Shown: one piece after another, positions 16,926 through 26,025 of the stretch
Position numbering within the stretch: position 1 is the first letter of the stretch
How the letters are laid out: the number at the start of each line of letters is the position of its first letter
Notes under the pieces: model-generated
The model's database searches: none
The model's input: the letters and a program-made list of their open reading frames with translations, nothing else
What the model was told of the DNA's origin: nothing
Source of the DNA: DASUKL01 sp036278755
GTDB taxonomy: Bacteria; Chloroflexota; Limnocylindria; Limnocylindrales; CSP1-4
Reading direction: 5' to 3'
Length of the DNA: 64,000 bases
Assembly: GCA_036278755.1 (NCBI GenBank)
Contig: DASUKL010000114.1
Span: 1-64,000 of the forward strand
Translations under genes and position numbers: made by a program

Positions 16926-18116
16926 TCAGCCCAGGCCCTCCAGGAAGCGTCCGATGCGCACCAGGGCCTCCTCGAGGCGCTCGTAGCTGGTGGCGTAGCA
17001 GGCCCGCACGTGGCCGGCGCCGGAGGGACCGAAGCTGTCGCCGGGGATGACCGCGACCCGGCCCTCGAAGAGCAGGCGTTCGCTGAACTGCTCGGCCGAG
17101 AGGGCCGTGTCGCTGACCCGGGGGAAGGCGTAGAAGGCGCCCCGCGGCTCGAACGTCGCGAGGCCCAGGCGTCGCAGGCCCGCGACGAACATCGTCCGCC
17201 GGCGGTCGTACTCGTTGACCATCCGCTGGACGTCCTGATCGCCGGTGGTCAGGGCCACCACGGCCGCGTCCTGGGCCGTCGTGGGGGCCGACATGATCTC
17301 GTACTGGTGGACCTTGACGATGCCCTCCAGGAGCTCGCGCGGGGCACACAGCCAGCCCACCCGCCAGCCAGTCATGGCGTAGGCCTTGGAGAAGCCGCCG
17401 ATGAGGACCGTCCGCTCGCGGGCCCCGGGCAGGGTGCTGAAGGCCCGATGCTGATGACCGCCGTAGACGAGCCGATCGTAGATCTCGTCGCTGACGACCA
17501 CCAGGTCGTGGCGGGCCGCGCTGTCGGCGATGGCCAGCAGGCTGGCCTCCGGCAGGACGGCGCCGGTGGGGTTGCAGGGATAGCCCAGGAAGAGCACCCG
17601 GGTGCGCGGCGTGATGGCTGCCTCGAGGGCCGCCGGATCGAGGGCGAACTCGTCCTCGAAGCGGGTGGGGACGCGGACCGGGAGCCCGCCGTTGAAGATG
17701 ACGGCCGGGCTGTAGGCCACGTACGAGGGCTCGTGGAGGATCACCTCGTCGCCCGGATCGACGAGGGCCGCCATGGTCGCCGCCACGGCCTCCGAGGCGC
17801 CCACGGTGATGAGGATCTCGCCTTCGGGATCGTAGGTCAGGCCATACAGCCGCTCGAGGTGCTTGCTGAGGGCTCGCCGCAGCTCGAGGGTGCCGTAGTT
17901 GCTGGTGTAGTGCGTCCGGCCCGACCGCAGGGAGCGGACCCCCTCCTCGATGATCTGGGGCGGGGTCGTGAAGTCGGGCTCGCCGACGCCCAGGCTGATG
18001 ACGTCGGGCATCGTGGCGATGACGTCGAAGAAGCGGCGGATGCCGGAGGGCGGGACGGCCGTCACCCGGGCCGCCAGGCGACCCCGGGCGGGCGGGGCGG
18101 CATGTTCGGTGGTCAT
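16926..18116 (-). CDS. PLP-dependent aminotransferase (class I/II)
   Basis: A 396-residue fold-type I aminotransferase. The pyridoxal-phosphate Lys lies in GGFSKAYAMTGWRVGW. Other family features are SLGVGEPDFTTPP near residue 40, YTSNYGTLELRRAL, NPTGAV and the Arg-containing ending HVRACYATSYERLEEAL that binds the substrate carboxylate. It resembles aspartate/aromatic or N-acetyl-diaminopimelate-type enzymes; the substrate cannot be fixed from sequence alone. ATG 18116 overlaps the gatA stop by four bases and gatB starts three bases after its stop. An amino-acid enzyme is therefore built into the amidotransferase operon, perhaps to balance Asp/Glu supply. Confidence 0.9.
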   Translation of the reverse strand: MTTEHAAPPARGRLAARVTAVPPSGIRRFFDVIATMPDVISLGVGEPDFTTPPQIIEEGVRSLRSGRTHYTSNYGTLELRRALSKHLERLYGLTYDPEGEILITVGASEAVAATMAALVDPGDEVILHEPSYVAYSPAVIFNGGLPVRVPTRFEDEFALDPAALEAAITPRTRVLFLGYPCNPTGAVLPEASLLAIADSAARHDLVVVSDEIYDRLVYGGHQHRAFSTLPGARERTVLIGGFSKAYAMTGWRVGWLCAPRELLEGIVKVHQYEIMSAPTTAQDAAVVALTTGDQDVQRMVNEYDRRRTMFVAGLRRLGLATFEPRGAFYAFPRVSDTALSAEQFSERLLFEGRVAVIPGDSFGPSGAGHVRACYATSYERLEEALVRIGRFLEGLG

Positions 18117-19690
18117 GGCGCGGTGGCCTCCAAGCTGGGTGCGGGCGTGGTGGGGTCGTCGAGGCGAGCCAGGGCGGCGGGCTCGATGGCCCGCCAGGGA
18201 GCGGTCGCGGTGATCGCCTCGTAGCCTCGACCGAGCCGGAAGAGGAGCGTCTCGTCCCAAGCCCGACCGATGAGCTGGAGCCCCACCGGCAGGCCCTCGG
18301 AGAGGCCGCAGGGCACCGACAGGCCGGGCAGGCCAGCGACGTTGACGGGCAGGGTGCAGGCGTCGTTGAGGTACATCGCCACGGGGTCGTCGACCTTGGC
18401 CCCCAGGGGGAAGGCGACGGTCGGGCTGGTGGGCGCGACGATGGCGTCGACCGCGGCGAAAGCGGCGTCGAAGTCGGCCTTGATGAGCGTCCGCACCTTC
18501 TGGGCCTTGAGGTAATAGGCGTCGTAATAGCCGGCCGAGAGGGCGTAGGTGCCGAGCATGATGCGGCGCTTGACCTCCGGCCCGAAGCCTTGGCCCCGGG
18601 TGGCCAGGTAGTCGCCCAGGACGTCGCCCTGACGGACGCTGCGGCCGTAGCGCACGCCGTCGTAGCGGGCCAGATTGGCCGAGGCCTCGGCCGGCCCGAT
18701 GATGTAGTAGGTCGCCAGGCCATAGCGGGTGTGGGGCAGGTCGACCTCGACGATCTCCGCCCCGGCCGACTCGAGGTCGCGCACGGCCTCCCGCACCCGG
18801 GCCTCCACGCCCGGCTCCAGGCCCTCGACGAAGTACTGCCGGGGCAGACCCAGGCGCAGCCCGCGCAGGACCGCCGCAGCCGCGTCGTCGTCGGAGGGCA
18901 GGTCAGCCGGCCAGTCGGGCACCTCCTGGGGGGCCGAGGTCGAGTCCCGGGCATCACGTCCGGCGATCGCCGCGAGCAGGGCGGCCGCGTCGCGCACGTC
19001 CCGGGCGAAGGGGCCGATCTGGTCGAGCGAGCTGGCAAAGGCCACGATGCCGTAGCGGCTGACCCGGCCGTAGGTCGGCTTGAGGCCGACGGTGCCGGTC
19101 AGGGCCGCGGGCTGGCGGATCGAGCCGCCGGTGTCCGTGCCCAGGGCCAGCGGCACGTGGAAGGCCGCCACGGCCGCGGCCGAGCCGCCGCTGCTGCCGC
19201 CGGGCACCCGGGCCAGGTCCCAGGGGTTGGCGGTGGGGCCCCAGGCCGACCACTCCGTCGAGGAGCCCATGGCGAACTCGTCCATGTTGGTGCGGCCCAT
19301 GACGGCCGCCCCGGCCGCCCTGAGGCGCTCCGTGATGTGGGCGTCGTAGGGGCTGACGAAGCCCTCCAGGATGCGGCTCCCGGCGGTCGCCGGGCGGCCG
19401 CGCTGGAGGATGAGGTCCTTGACCGCGACGGGCAGGCCGAGGAGCCGGGGCAGGGCGGCCAGGGCGGCGGCTCCCTCGCGGCGGGCCGCGGCCAGGCGGG
19501 CGTCGGCGGTCGTGGCCGCCTCGGTGGCGCCCTGCTCGTCGAAGGAGAGCCAGGCATGGAGGCCCCGATCCTGGCGCTCGGCCAGCTCGAGGTGGGCGGC
19601 CAGGAGCTCCGCGGCGCTGAAGTCGCCCCGGTGCAGGCCGTCGGCCATCTCGTGGGCCCGGAGGCGGGTCAGGGCCAGGGCGTCGGCCAT
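18113..19690 (-). CDS. gatA: Asp-tRNA(Asn)/Glu-tRNA(Gln) amidotransferase subunit A
   Basis: A 525-residue amidase-signature subunit that releases ammonia from glutamine for transfer to the tRNA-bound Asp or Glu. The catalytic Lys91 (LPVAVKDLI), cis-Ser166 (PGGSSGGSAAAVAA) and nucleophile Ser190 (GTDTGGSIR) are all present with canonical spacing. Glutamine-binding stretches such as TNMDEFAMGSS and GLKPTYGRVSRYG are also intact. It starts four bases after gatC ends, and its end overlaps the aminotransferase start. Confidence 0.97.
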   Translation of the reverse strand: MADALALTRLRAHEMADGLHRGDFSAAELLAAHLELAERQDRGLHAWLSFDEQGATEAATTADARLAAARREGAAALAALPRLLGLPVAVKDLILQRGRPATAGSRILEGFVSPYDAHITERLRAAGAAVMGRTNMDEFAMGSSTEWSAWGPTANPWDLARVPGGSSGGSAAAVAAFHVPLALGTDTGGSIRQPAALTGTVGLKPTYGRVSRYGIVAFASSLDQIGPFARDVRDAAALLAAIAGRDARDSTSAPQEVPDWPADLPSDDDAAAAVLRGLRLGLPRQYFVEGLEPGVEARVREAVRDLESAGAEIVEVDLPHTRYGLATYYIIGPAEASANLARYDGVRYGRSVRQGDVLGDYLATRGQGFGPEVKRRIMLGTYALSAGYYDAYYLKAQKVRTLIKADFDAAFAAVDAIVAPTSPTVAFPLGAKVDDPVAMYLNDACTLPVNVAGLPGLSVPCGLSEGLPVGLQLIGRAWDETLLFRLGRGYEAITATAPWRAIEPAALARLDDPTTPAPSLEATAP

Positions 19691-19694
19691 GGGC

Positions 19695-19994
19695 TCAGGC
19701 CGGCTCGTCGAGGATGGCCGGCACGACGAGGTGGTCGCCCAGCCGCTCGGGGGCCCCGGCGAGGGCCTCGTCGACGCTCAGGCCGGGAGCCGCGACATCG
19801 TCGCGGAGGATGTTCTCCAGCTCGATGGTCTGGGCCGTGGGGGCGATGGCCTCGGTGTCGAGCTCGGCGAGGATGGCGTACTGCTCGAGGATGTGGTCCA
19901 GCTGGCCCTGGAGGCGATTCAGCTCCGCCTCATCCAGGCCGAGACGGGCGAGCAGGGCGACGTGGGCGACCTCGTCGCGGCTGAGTCCGGGCAT
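19695..19994 (-). CDS. gatC: Asp-tRNA(Asn)/Glu-tRNA(Gln) amidotransferase subunit C
   Basis: A 99-residue GatC that wraps around GatA and stabilises the GatAB interface. It has the typical LSRDEVAHVALLARLGLDE start, the helix LQGQLDHILEQYAILAELDT and LRDDVAAPGLS in the extended C-terminal part. It is the first gene of the operon. ATG 19994 lies seven bases after TATCCT, with no Shine-Dalgarno sequence, consistent with leaderless transcription. Confidence 0.93.
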   Translation of the reverse strand: MPGLSRDEVAHVALLARLGLDEAELNRLQGQLDHILEQYAILAELDTEAIAPTAQTIELENILRDDVAAPGLSVDEALAGAPERLGDHLVVPAILDEPA

Positions 19995-20001
19995 GGAGGT
20001 A

Positions 20002-20007
20002 AGGATA
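20002..20007 (-). promoter_or_regulatory. -10 hexamer of a probable leaderless gatC promoter
   Basis: On the minus strand TATCCT is followed by TACCTCC and the gatC ATG. The 173-base gap upstream (19995-20167) includes an unusually AT-rich patch at about 20051-20100 with several A/T runs and a TTGACT (20083-20088). The latter is not correctly spaced for this -10 and may belong to a second, farther promoter. Confidence 0.45.
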
Positions 20008-20134
20008 ACGGTGCGGCCCCGACGGCCGAGGCAGGCGGCCGCCCGTAGAAGAATGGTTTGCTGCTGTATGAGCCTTTGCGATAGTCAAAAACATAAAACG
20101 CCGAGTCCGATCCATCCGAGCACGATTGATGATG

Positions 20135-20148
20135 GAGCCCGAAGGCTC
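20135..20148 (-). terminator. Small UUCG-loop hairpin downstream of aspS
   Basis: On the minus strand GAGCC and GGCTC enclose a TTCG loop closed by C-G, 20 bases after the aspS stop. The stem is only five base pairs and no T-tract follows, so this is a weak terminator candidate for the hisS-aspS transcript. Confidence 0.3.
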
Positions 20149-20167
20149 ACCGTCGGCCGGCCCGCGC

Positions 20168-22000
20168 TCAGGCGTCCCGGCCGGCCGGGGGGACGAGGCG
20201 CAGCCCCAGCTCGGCCAGCTGGGCCGGTTCCGCCGGGGATGGCGCAGCCAGCATGAGGTCGCTGCCCGACTGCGTCTTGGGGAAGGCCATGACCTCCCGG
20301 ATGTTGAGCTGGCCGGCGAAGATCATGGCCCAGCGGTCGATGCCCAGGGCGATGCCGCCGTGGGGCGGCGCGCCGTAGTCGAAGGCCTCCAAGAGGGCCC
20401 CGAACTTGGCCTCCATCTGGGCCGGGGCATGGCCCATGAGGGCGAACGAGCGGGCCAGCAGCTCGCGGCGATGGATGCGCACCGAGCCGCCGCCCAGTTC
20501 CCAGCCATTGAGGGCCAGGTCGTACTGCTGGGCCCGGGCCTGGCCCGCAGGATCCGCAGGATCGGGCCGGGCGTGGTCGCCGGAGGCCGTCCGGAGGAGC
20601 GGCTCGTCCTCGGTAAGGGGGGCGCTGAAGGGGTTGTGGGTGGCGTCCCAGCGGCCGCCCTCGGCATCCCAAGCGTACATCGGGAAGTCGTAGACCCAGA
20701 CGTAGCTGAGGGCCTCAGGATCGGCCAGGCCGAGTCGCGCGCCGAGCTCGACGCGCAGGCCGCCCAGCGCTTCCTGGGCCACGACGTCGGCGTCCGCCAC
20801 GCCCAGCACGAGGTCCCCCGGCTGGGCCTCGCAGGCCACGGCCATGGCCCGCGCCCGCTCCTCGCCGAGGTGCTTGAGGGCCGGCGAGCGGAGCGAACCA
20901 TCGGCTTCGACGGCCAGATGGACGAGGCCCTGGGCACCATGGCGACGGGCCGACTCGACGAGCTCATCGATGGTCGAGCGACTGGCCCCGGCCAGACCGG
21001 GGGCGGCCAGCCCGAAGACCCGCCCGCCGGCCGTCAGGGCCCGCTCGAAGACGGCGAAGCCCGAGCCGGCCACGACGGGCCCGAGGTCGTGGAGCTCGAG
21101 CCCGAAGCGGACGTCGGGCTTGTCCGAGCCGAAGCGGTCGAGCGCCTGGCGATAGGTGAAGCGGGGGAAGGGGATGCGGGAGATGGCCCGCTGGGGGACC
21201 GTCGCGGCCGAGACCTCGATAGCCATGGCCTCCACGAAGGCCATCACGTCCGCCTCGCTCACGAAGCTCATCTCGAGGTCGAGCTGGCTGAACTCGGGCT
21301 GACGGTCGCCCCGCCCGTCCTCGTCGCGGAAGCAACGGGCGATCTGGAAGTAGCGGTCCATACCGGCCACCATGAGCAGCTGCTTGAGCTGCTGGGGGCT
21401 CTGGGGCAGGGCGTAGATGTTGCCCGGCTGGAGCCGAGATGGGACGATGAAGTCGCGGGCGCCCTCGGGGGTCGACTTGATGAGCATCGGCGTCTCGACC
21501 TCGACGAATCCGTGGGCCTCGTGGACGGCCCGGATGGCCTCCACCAGGCGCGAGCGCAGGAGCAGACGCGCGCGCATCGGCTCGCGGCGCAGGTCGAGGT
21601 AGCGGTAGCGGAGGCGGAGGGCTTCGTCGACTTCCTGCTCGGGCTCGTTGATGGGGAAGGGCGGCGTGGCGGCCGGGCCCAGGACCTCGACCGTGCTGGC
21701 CCGCAGCTCCACCGCACCGGTCGCGAGGCGGGGGTTCTCGGTGCCCGGCAGGCGGAGGGTCAGCACGCCTGCGACGCGCACGACGAACTCGGCCCGCACC
21801 TCAGAAGCCACGGCGTGGGCCGCCGGGGCCTGGCTGGCGTCCACCACGACCTGGGTGATGCCGTAGCGGTCACGGAGGTCGAGGAAGATCAGCTGACCCA
21901 GGTCGCGCCGGCGGTGGACCCAGCCGGCCAGGGCCACCTGACGCCCGGCATCGGCCGGCCGGGCGGCGCCACAGGTCATGGTGCGGAGGGACGTATCCAT
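20168..22000 (-). CDS. aspS: Aspartyl-tRNA synthetase
   Basis: A 610-residue class II synthetase of the bacterial type. The N-terminal anticodon-binding OB fold begins around ALAGWVHRRRDLGQLIFLDL. The catalytic domain shows ARCFRDEDGRGDRQPEFSQL (motif 2) and GIALGIDRWAMI (motif 3), and the bacterial insertion domain lies between them. The His in GWVHRRRD sits where non-discriminating AspRS enzymes often carry His. That would fit an enzyme that also charges tRNA-Asn for conversion by GatCAB, but this is an inference. ATG 22000 has CAGGAG upstream. It follows hisS by 34 bases. Confidence 0.97.
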   Translation of the reverse strand: MDTSLRTMTCGAARPADAGRQVALAGWVHRRRDLGQLIFLDLRDRYGITQVVVDASQAPAAHAVASEVRAEFVVRVAGVLTLRLPGTENPRLATGAVELRASTVEVLGPAATPPFPINEPEQEVDEALRLRYRYLDLRREPMRARLLLRSRLVEAIRAVHEAHGFVEVETPMLIKSTPEGARDFIVPSRLQPGNIYALPQSPQQLKQLLMVAGMDRYFQIARCFRDEDGRGDRQPEFSQLDLEMSFVSEADVMAFVEAMAIEVSAATVPQRAISRIPFPRFTYRQALDRFGSDKPDVRFGLELHDLGPVVAGSGFAVFERALTAGGRVFGLAAPGLAGASRSTIDELVESARRHGAQGLVHLAVEADGSLRSPALKHLGEERARAMAVACEAQPGDLVLGVADADVVAQEALGGLRVELGARLGLADPEALSYVWVYDFPMYAWDAEGGRWDATHNPFSAPLTEDEPLLRTASGDHARPDPADPAGQARAQQYDLALNGWELGGGSVRIHRRELLARSFALMGHAPAQMEAKFGALLEAFDYGAPPHGGIALGIDRWAMIFAGQLNIREVMAFPKTQSGSDLMLAAPSPAEPAQLAELGLRLVPPAGRDA

Positions 22001-22034
22001 CGCGGCGCTCCTGTCGCGGGGCGTGGGATCGGGC

Positions 22035-23321
22035 TCAACCATGGTGGTGCGAGGCCTGGGCCCGGCTGAGCTCGCGGGCCAGGTCGGCCACGTTGGCCAC
22101 GTGCTGCGTGCCGGCCTGCAGGTCGCGGACCTGGACCTGGCCGCTGGCCAGCTCGTCGCCGACGATGACCGCGAAGTGCGCGCCCTCGCGGGCCGCGCCC
22201 TCGAGCTGGCGGCCGAGCCGTCGCGCCCCGAGGTCGGCCCGGGCCGCCAGGCCGGCCGCGCGCAGCTCGGTGGCCAACCGGAGGCGGGCCACGGTGGCCG
22301 CCGGATCGGCGCCCACGACCACCGCCGCGACACCCGGTGCGGGCGCCTCCTCGCCCGCCGCTGCCAGGGCCAGGGCCACCCGATCCAGCCCCAGGGCGAA
22401 GCCGATGGCCGGCGTCGGCTTGCCGCCCAGCAGCTCGACCAGGCCGTCGTAGCGGCCGCCACCGCCCAGGGCATCCTGCTGGCCGCCGGCCCCGCGGCGC
22501 TCATATTCGAAGGTCGTCCGGGTGTAGTAGTCGAGGCCCCGCACAAGGGTGGGGGCCAGGGTCACCGGCGCCTCCAGCGCAGCCAGGTGCTCCCGGAGCG
22601 CGGCGAAGTGATCGGCACAGGCGGCGCAGAGATGGTCGCCGATGCGCGGCGCGGCGGCGATGAGCCCGGCCAGGGCCGGCTCCTTGGAATCGAGGAGGCG
22701 CAGGGGGCTGGCCGTCAGGCGCTCGCGTTCGGCCGGTGGGAGCGACGCGGCGTGGTCCTCGAAGTAGGCCCGCAGGCGTTCGACATAGGCCGGCCGGCAG
22801 GCCTGGTCGCCGATCGAGTTCAGGCGGACCACGACGTCGTCGAGGCCGGCCTCGCCGTAGAAGCGCAACCCGAGCTCGACGATCTCGGCGTCGATGGCCG
22901 GCCCCGGATCGCCGATGGCCTCCACGTCCCACTGCCAGAACTGGCGGTAGCGACCGGCCTGCGGCCGGTCGTACCGGAACATCGGTCCGGCCAGCCAGAC
23001 GCGGACCGGTTGGGGCAGGGTCTGCAGGCCGTGCTGCACGTAGGCCCGCACGATGCCGGCCGTGGCTTCGGGCCGGAGGGCCCACTGCTCGCGCTCGCTG
23101 CCCCGGCTGGGCACGACCCGGAAGAGCTCCTTCTCGACGATGTCCGTGACGGCGCCCACGCCCCGTTCGAAGACCTCGCTCTGCTCGAAGAGCGGCGTCT
23201 CGATGGGGGCGTAGCCGTAGCGCCGGCCGAGATCGGCGGCGATGGCCTCGAGGCGGGCGAAGACGGCCCGTTCGGCGGGCAGCAGGTCACGGGTGCCCCG
23301 CGGGGCGCGATAGCTGGACAT
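22035..23321 (-). CDS. hisS: Histidyl-tRNA synthetase
   Basis: A 428-residue class II synthetase. Class motifs are visible in order: PRGTRDLLP and IETPLFEQSEVFERGVG (motif 1 region), LRPEATAGIVRAYV and MFRYDRPQAGRYRQFWQ (motif 2), the His-binding LVRGLDYYTRTTFEY, and AIGFALGLDRVALAL (motif 3). A C-terminal anticodon-binding domain follows (VVVGADPAATV and later RRLGRQLEGA). It is the first gene of the hisS-aspS pair. ATG 23321 lies seven bases after TAGACT, with no ribosome-binding site between. Confidence 0.96.
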   Translation of the reverse strand: MSSYRAPRGTRDLLPAERAVFARLEAIAADLGRRYGYAPIETPLFEQSEVFERGVGAVTDIVEKELFRVVPSRGSEREQWALRPEATAGIVRAYVQHGLQTLPQPVRVWLAGPMFRYDRPQAGRYRQFWQWDVEAIGDPGPAIDAEIVELGLRFYGEAGLDDVVVRLNSIGDQACRPAYVERLRAYFEDHAASLPPAERERLTASPLRLLDSKEPALAGLIAAAPRIGDHLCAACADHFAALREHLAALEAPVTLAPTLVRGLDYYTRTTFEYERRGAGGQQDALGGGGRYDGLVELLGGKPTPAIGFALGLDRVALALAAAGEEAPAPGVAAVVVGADPAATVARLRLATELRAAGLAARADLGARRLGRQLEGAAREGAHFAVIVGDELASGQVQVRDLQAGTQHVANVADLARELSRAQASHHHG

Positions 23322-23328
23322 CGAGGCA

Positions 23329-23334
23329 AGTCTA
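23329..23334 (-). promoter_or_regulatory. -10 hexamer of a probable leaderless hisS promoter
   Basis: TAGACT on the minus strand is followed by TGCCTCG and the hisS ATG. The spacing is the same as for gatC, polA and the FtsB-like gene. Confidence 0.5.
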
Positions 23335-23426
23335 CCGAGCGGCGGACCGGGGCTGGGGCCGGGCGGCTCCGTCCGAGCCGGATCGGAAGCCCAGGCCGGT
23401 CCCGCCTGTGGTACCACTGGGCCGTG

Positions 23427-23753
23427 ATGGAACCGACCCCGCCGCCCCCGCCGATCGTCCACGTCCTGCCCTGGCTGCGCCCCCTGGGCGAGCGTCTGCT
23501 GGCCGGCTGGCTGGCCATCACCCTGGGCCGCCACACGTTCGCCTGGCGCCCGCTCGACGCCGCCGAACTGGCCCACGAGGCCTGTCATGTGGCCCAGTGG
23601 CAGCGCTACGGACCGCGCTTCATCGCCCGCTACGTGCGGGCCTCCTGGCTGGCCTGGCGAGCGGGCGGTTCGGCCTACCGCGACAACGCCTTCGAGCGGG
23701 CCGCCCAGGCGGCGGCGCGGGCCGCTCAGCTGAGGTCGCGCTGGACGGTGTAG
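23427..23753 (+). CDS. Small HExxH-motif protein, unknown function
   Basis: A 108-residue protein with AAELAHEACHVAQWQRYG, an HExxH zinc-peptidase-like motif followed by Val-Ala-Gln-Trp. This is reminiscent of the minimal metalloprotease-like DUF4157 and similar small families. It is followed by FIARYVRASWLAWRAGG and YRDNAFERAA, where the Glu may be a third ligand. The N-terminus is Pro-rich. It is probably cytoplasmic or membrane-associated and has no clear signal peptide. The start could be ATG 23427 or GTG 23424. Its 3' end overlaps the end of relA on the other strand by 28 bases. Real protease activity is uncertain because the protein is so short. Confidence 0.65.
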   Translation: MEPTPPPPPIVHVLPWLRPLGERLLAGWLAITLGRHTFAWRPLDAAELAHEACHVAQWQRYGPRFIARYVRASWLAWRAGGSAYRDNAFERAAQAAARAAQLRSRWTV

Positions 23754-26005
23754 ACGTCCTTGAGCCGCTCCAAGCGGGCCATGACCCGGGCCAACTGGGC
23801 CACCGAGGCGACCTGGAAGGTGGCCCGCACGGTGGCCGTGTGATCGGGGTTGGTCTGGACGTTGGCGGCCACGATGTTGACCTTGTGCTCGGCCACGACG
23901 TTGGTGATGTCGCTCAGCAGGCCGGTCCGGTCGTAGCCCTCGATGCGCACGGCGATGGGGTAGGTCTGGAGGACCTGGCCCTCCCACTCGACCCCGATGA
24001 GGCGATCGACATCGCGCTCGTTGACGGCCGTGGGGCAGGAGCGGAGATGGACGGTGATGCCCTTGCCGCGGGTCACGTAGCCCACGATGGGATCACCGGG
24101 GATGGGATGGCAGCAGCGCCCGAAGCGGACCAGCAGGTCGGACATGCCATCGACCCGAACGCCGCCGGTGCGCGTCGGAGGCGGCGGGGCGACGGTCGGC
24201 AGGACGGCCTCGTCGGCGTCGTCGATGACGCCCAGGCGCATGACCACGCCGGCCGCGCTGACCGCCCCGTAGCCGATGGCGGCGTAGAAGTCATCCACGG
24301 AGCCGAAGCGATAGGCCTCCGCCATCTCGGCGATCCGTTCCGGCCCGATGCGCTCGAGCGAGGTGCGGCCCAGGCGCCGCAGCTCGCGGTCCAGTGCCTC
24401 ACGGCCCTGGACGATGTTCTCGTCCCGCTCCTGGCGCTTGAACCATTGGCGGATCTTCTCCCGCGCGTGACTGGTGCGGACGATGTTCAGCCAGTCACGT
24501 GACGGTCCGTGGTTGGCCTTGGTCGTGACGATCTCGACGATGTCCCCGTTCTGGAGCTTGTAGTCGAGCGGCACGAGGCGGTTGTTGACCTTGGCCCCGA
24601 TGCAGCGATGGCCGACATCGGTGTGGATGCGGTAGGCGAAGTCGAGGGGCGTCGAGCCGGCCGGCAGGTCCTTGACCTCGCCCTTGGGGGTGAAGACGAA
24701 GACCTGGTCCTGGAAGATGTCGAGCTTGAGGCCCTCGACGAACTCCTGGGCGTCGGCCACCTCGCGCTGCCAGTCGATGAGCTGACGGACCCAGGCCAGC
24801 TTGGCGTCGTACTCGCGGTCGACCCGCGAGCCCTCCTTGTAGCGCCAGTGGGCGGCGATGCCCATCTCCGAGACGCGGTGCATGGCGTGGGTCCGGATCT
24901 GGACCTCGAGGGGCTTGCCATCGAGGGCGATGACGGCCGTGTGGAGGCTCTGGTACATGTTGCCCTTGGGCATCGCGATGTAGTCGTCGAACTGGCCGGG
25001 GATGGGGCGCCAGATGGAGTGGGTCACGCCCAGGGCGGCGTAGCAATCGCGCACGTCGTCGACGAGGACCCGCACGGCGTAGGCGTCGTAGATCTCGCTG
25101 AAGTCCGCGCCCTTGCGCTCCATCTTCTTCCAGATGCTGTAGAGGTGCTTGGCCCGACCCGAGAGCTCGGCCTCGATGCCCGCCTCGGCGAGGGCCGTGC
25201 GGAGGGTCTCCATGGCCCGCTCGATGTAGGTCTCCCGGGCCCGGCGGCGCGTCTCCAGCTGGGCCGCCAGCTTGCGGTAGGCCTCCGGCTCGAGGGCCTT
25301 GAAGGCCAGGTCCTCCAGCTCCCACTTGATCTGCCAGATGCCCAGGCGCTCGGCCAGGGGGGCGTAGATCTCCTGGGTCTGGCGGGCGATGCGGTGCTGC
25401 TTCTGGCGTGGCAGGGCGCCCAGGGTGCGCATGTTATGGAGCCGGTCGGCGAGCTTGATGAGGACGACCCGGATGTCGTCGGCCATGGCCAGGAACATCT
25501 TGCGGATGTTCTCCGCCTGCCGCTCCTCGGCCGAGAGGGTGCTGAACTTGGAAAGCTTCGTGACGCCGTCGACGAGGCGGGCCACGTCCGGCCCGAAGCG
25601 CTCCTCGATATCCTCCAGGGCGTATTCGGTGTCCTCGGGGATGTCGTGCAGGAGGGCGGCCTGGATGGCTACCGGATCGAGGCCCAGGTCGGCCAGAGTG
25701 AGGGCCGCAGCGAGGGGGTGGCTGACGTACGGCTCGCCCGAGGCGCGCCGCTGGTCTTCGTGGGCCAGGGAGGCGAACTCGTAGGCCTGGCGCACGGCGG
25801 TCAGGTCGGCCTGGGGATGGTGCTCGAGGATGGCCGCCTCGAGCTGGTGCTCCTGGGCGTCGAGGGCCCGCCGGGTCAGGTGGACCGTGGGCGAGGCACG
25901 ACCGGCCGCGCCACGCCCGGACACGGCGCGTCCAGCAGGCGTGCGCGCGGCCGCGGCGCGTGGGCGGCCGCCGGCGGTCCGATGGGGAACGGGTTCGATG
26001 GCCAT
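23726..26005 (-). CDS. relA: (p)ppGpp synthetase/hydrolase, RelA/SpoT family
   Basis: A 759-residue long Rel protein controlling the stringent response. The HD hydrolase domain has HD at 120-121 and ED at 124-125 (LLHDIPEDTEY), so hydrolase activity is likely retained. The synthetase domain contains GRAKHLYSIWKKM and YDAYAVRVLVDD. It is followed by TGS (VFVFTPKGEVKDLPAGST), a zinc-finger region (FGRCCHPIPGDPIVG) and a C-terminal ACT domain (AVRIEGYDRTGLLSDI). The first 45 residues are Arg/Ala-rich and variable. ATG 26005 is preceded ten bases upstream by TACACT, a possible -10 of its own. It otherwise follows the last FemX-like gene by 20 bases and could also be read from the topA-murJ-murE operon. 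Confidence 0.96.
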   Translation of the reverse strand: MAIEPVPHRTAGGRPRAAAARTPAGRAVSGRGAAGRASPTVHLTRRALDAQEHQLEAAILEHHPQADLTAVRQAYEFASLAHEDQRRASGEPYVSHPLAAALTLADLGLDPVAIQAALLHDIPEDTEYALEDIEERFGPDVARLVDGVTKLSKFSTLSAEERQAENIRKMFLAMADDIRVVLIKLADRLHNMRTLGALPRQKQHRIARQTQEIYAPLAERLGIWQIKWELEDLAFKALEPEAYRKLAAQLETRRRARETYIERAMETLRTALAEAGIEAELSGRAKHLYSIWKKMERKGADFSEIYDAYAVRVLVDDVRDCYAALGVTHSIWRPIPGQFDDYIAMPKGNMYQSLHTAVIALDGKPLEVQIRTHAMHRVSEMGIAAHWRYKEGSRVDREYDAKLAWVRQLIDWQREVADAQEFVEGLKLDIFQDQVFVFTPKGEVKDLPAGSTPLDFAYRIHTDVGHRCIGAKVNNRLVPLDYKLQNGDIVEIVTTKANHGPSRDWLNIVRTSHAREKIRQWFKRQERDENIVQGREALDRELRRLGRTSLERIGPERIAEMAEAYRFGSVDDFYAAIGYGAVSAAGVVMRLGVIDDADEAVLPTVAPPPPTRTGGVRVDGMSDLLVRFGRCCHPIPGDPIVGYVTRGKGITVHLRSCPTAVNERDVDRLIGVEWEGQVLQTYPIAVRIEGYDRTGLLSDITNVVAEHKVNIVAANVQTNPDHTATVRATFQVASVAQLARVMARLERLKDVYTVQRDLS

Positions 26006-26025
26006 GGCGGCTCCGAGTGTAGCGG

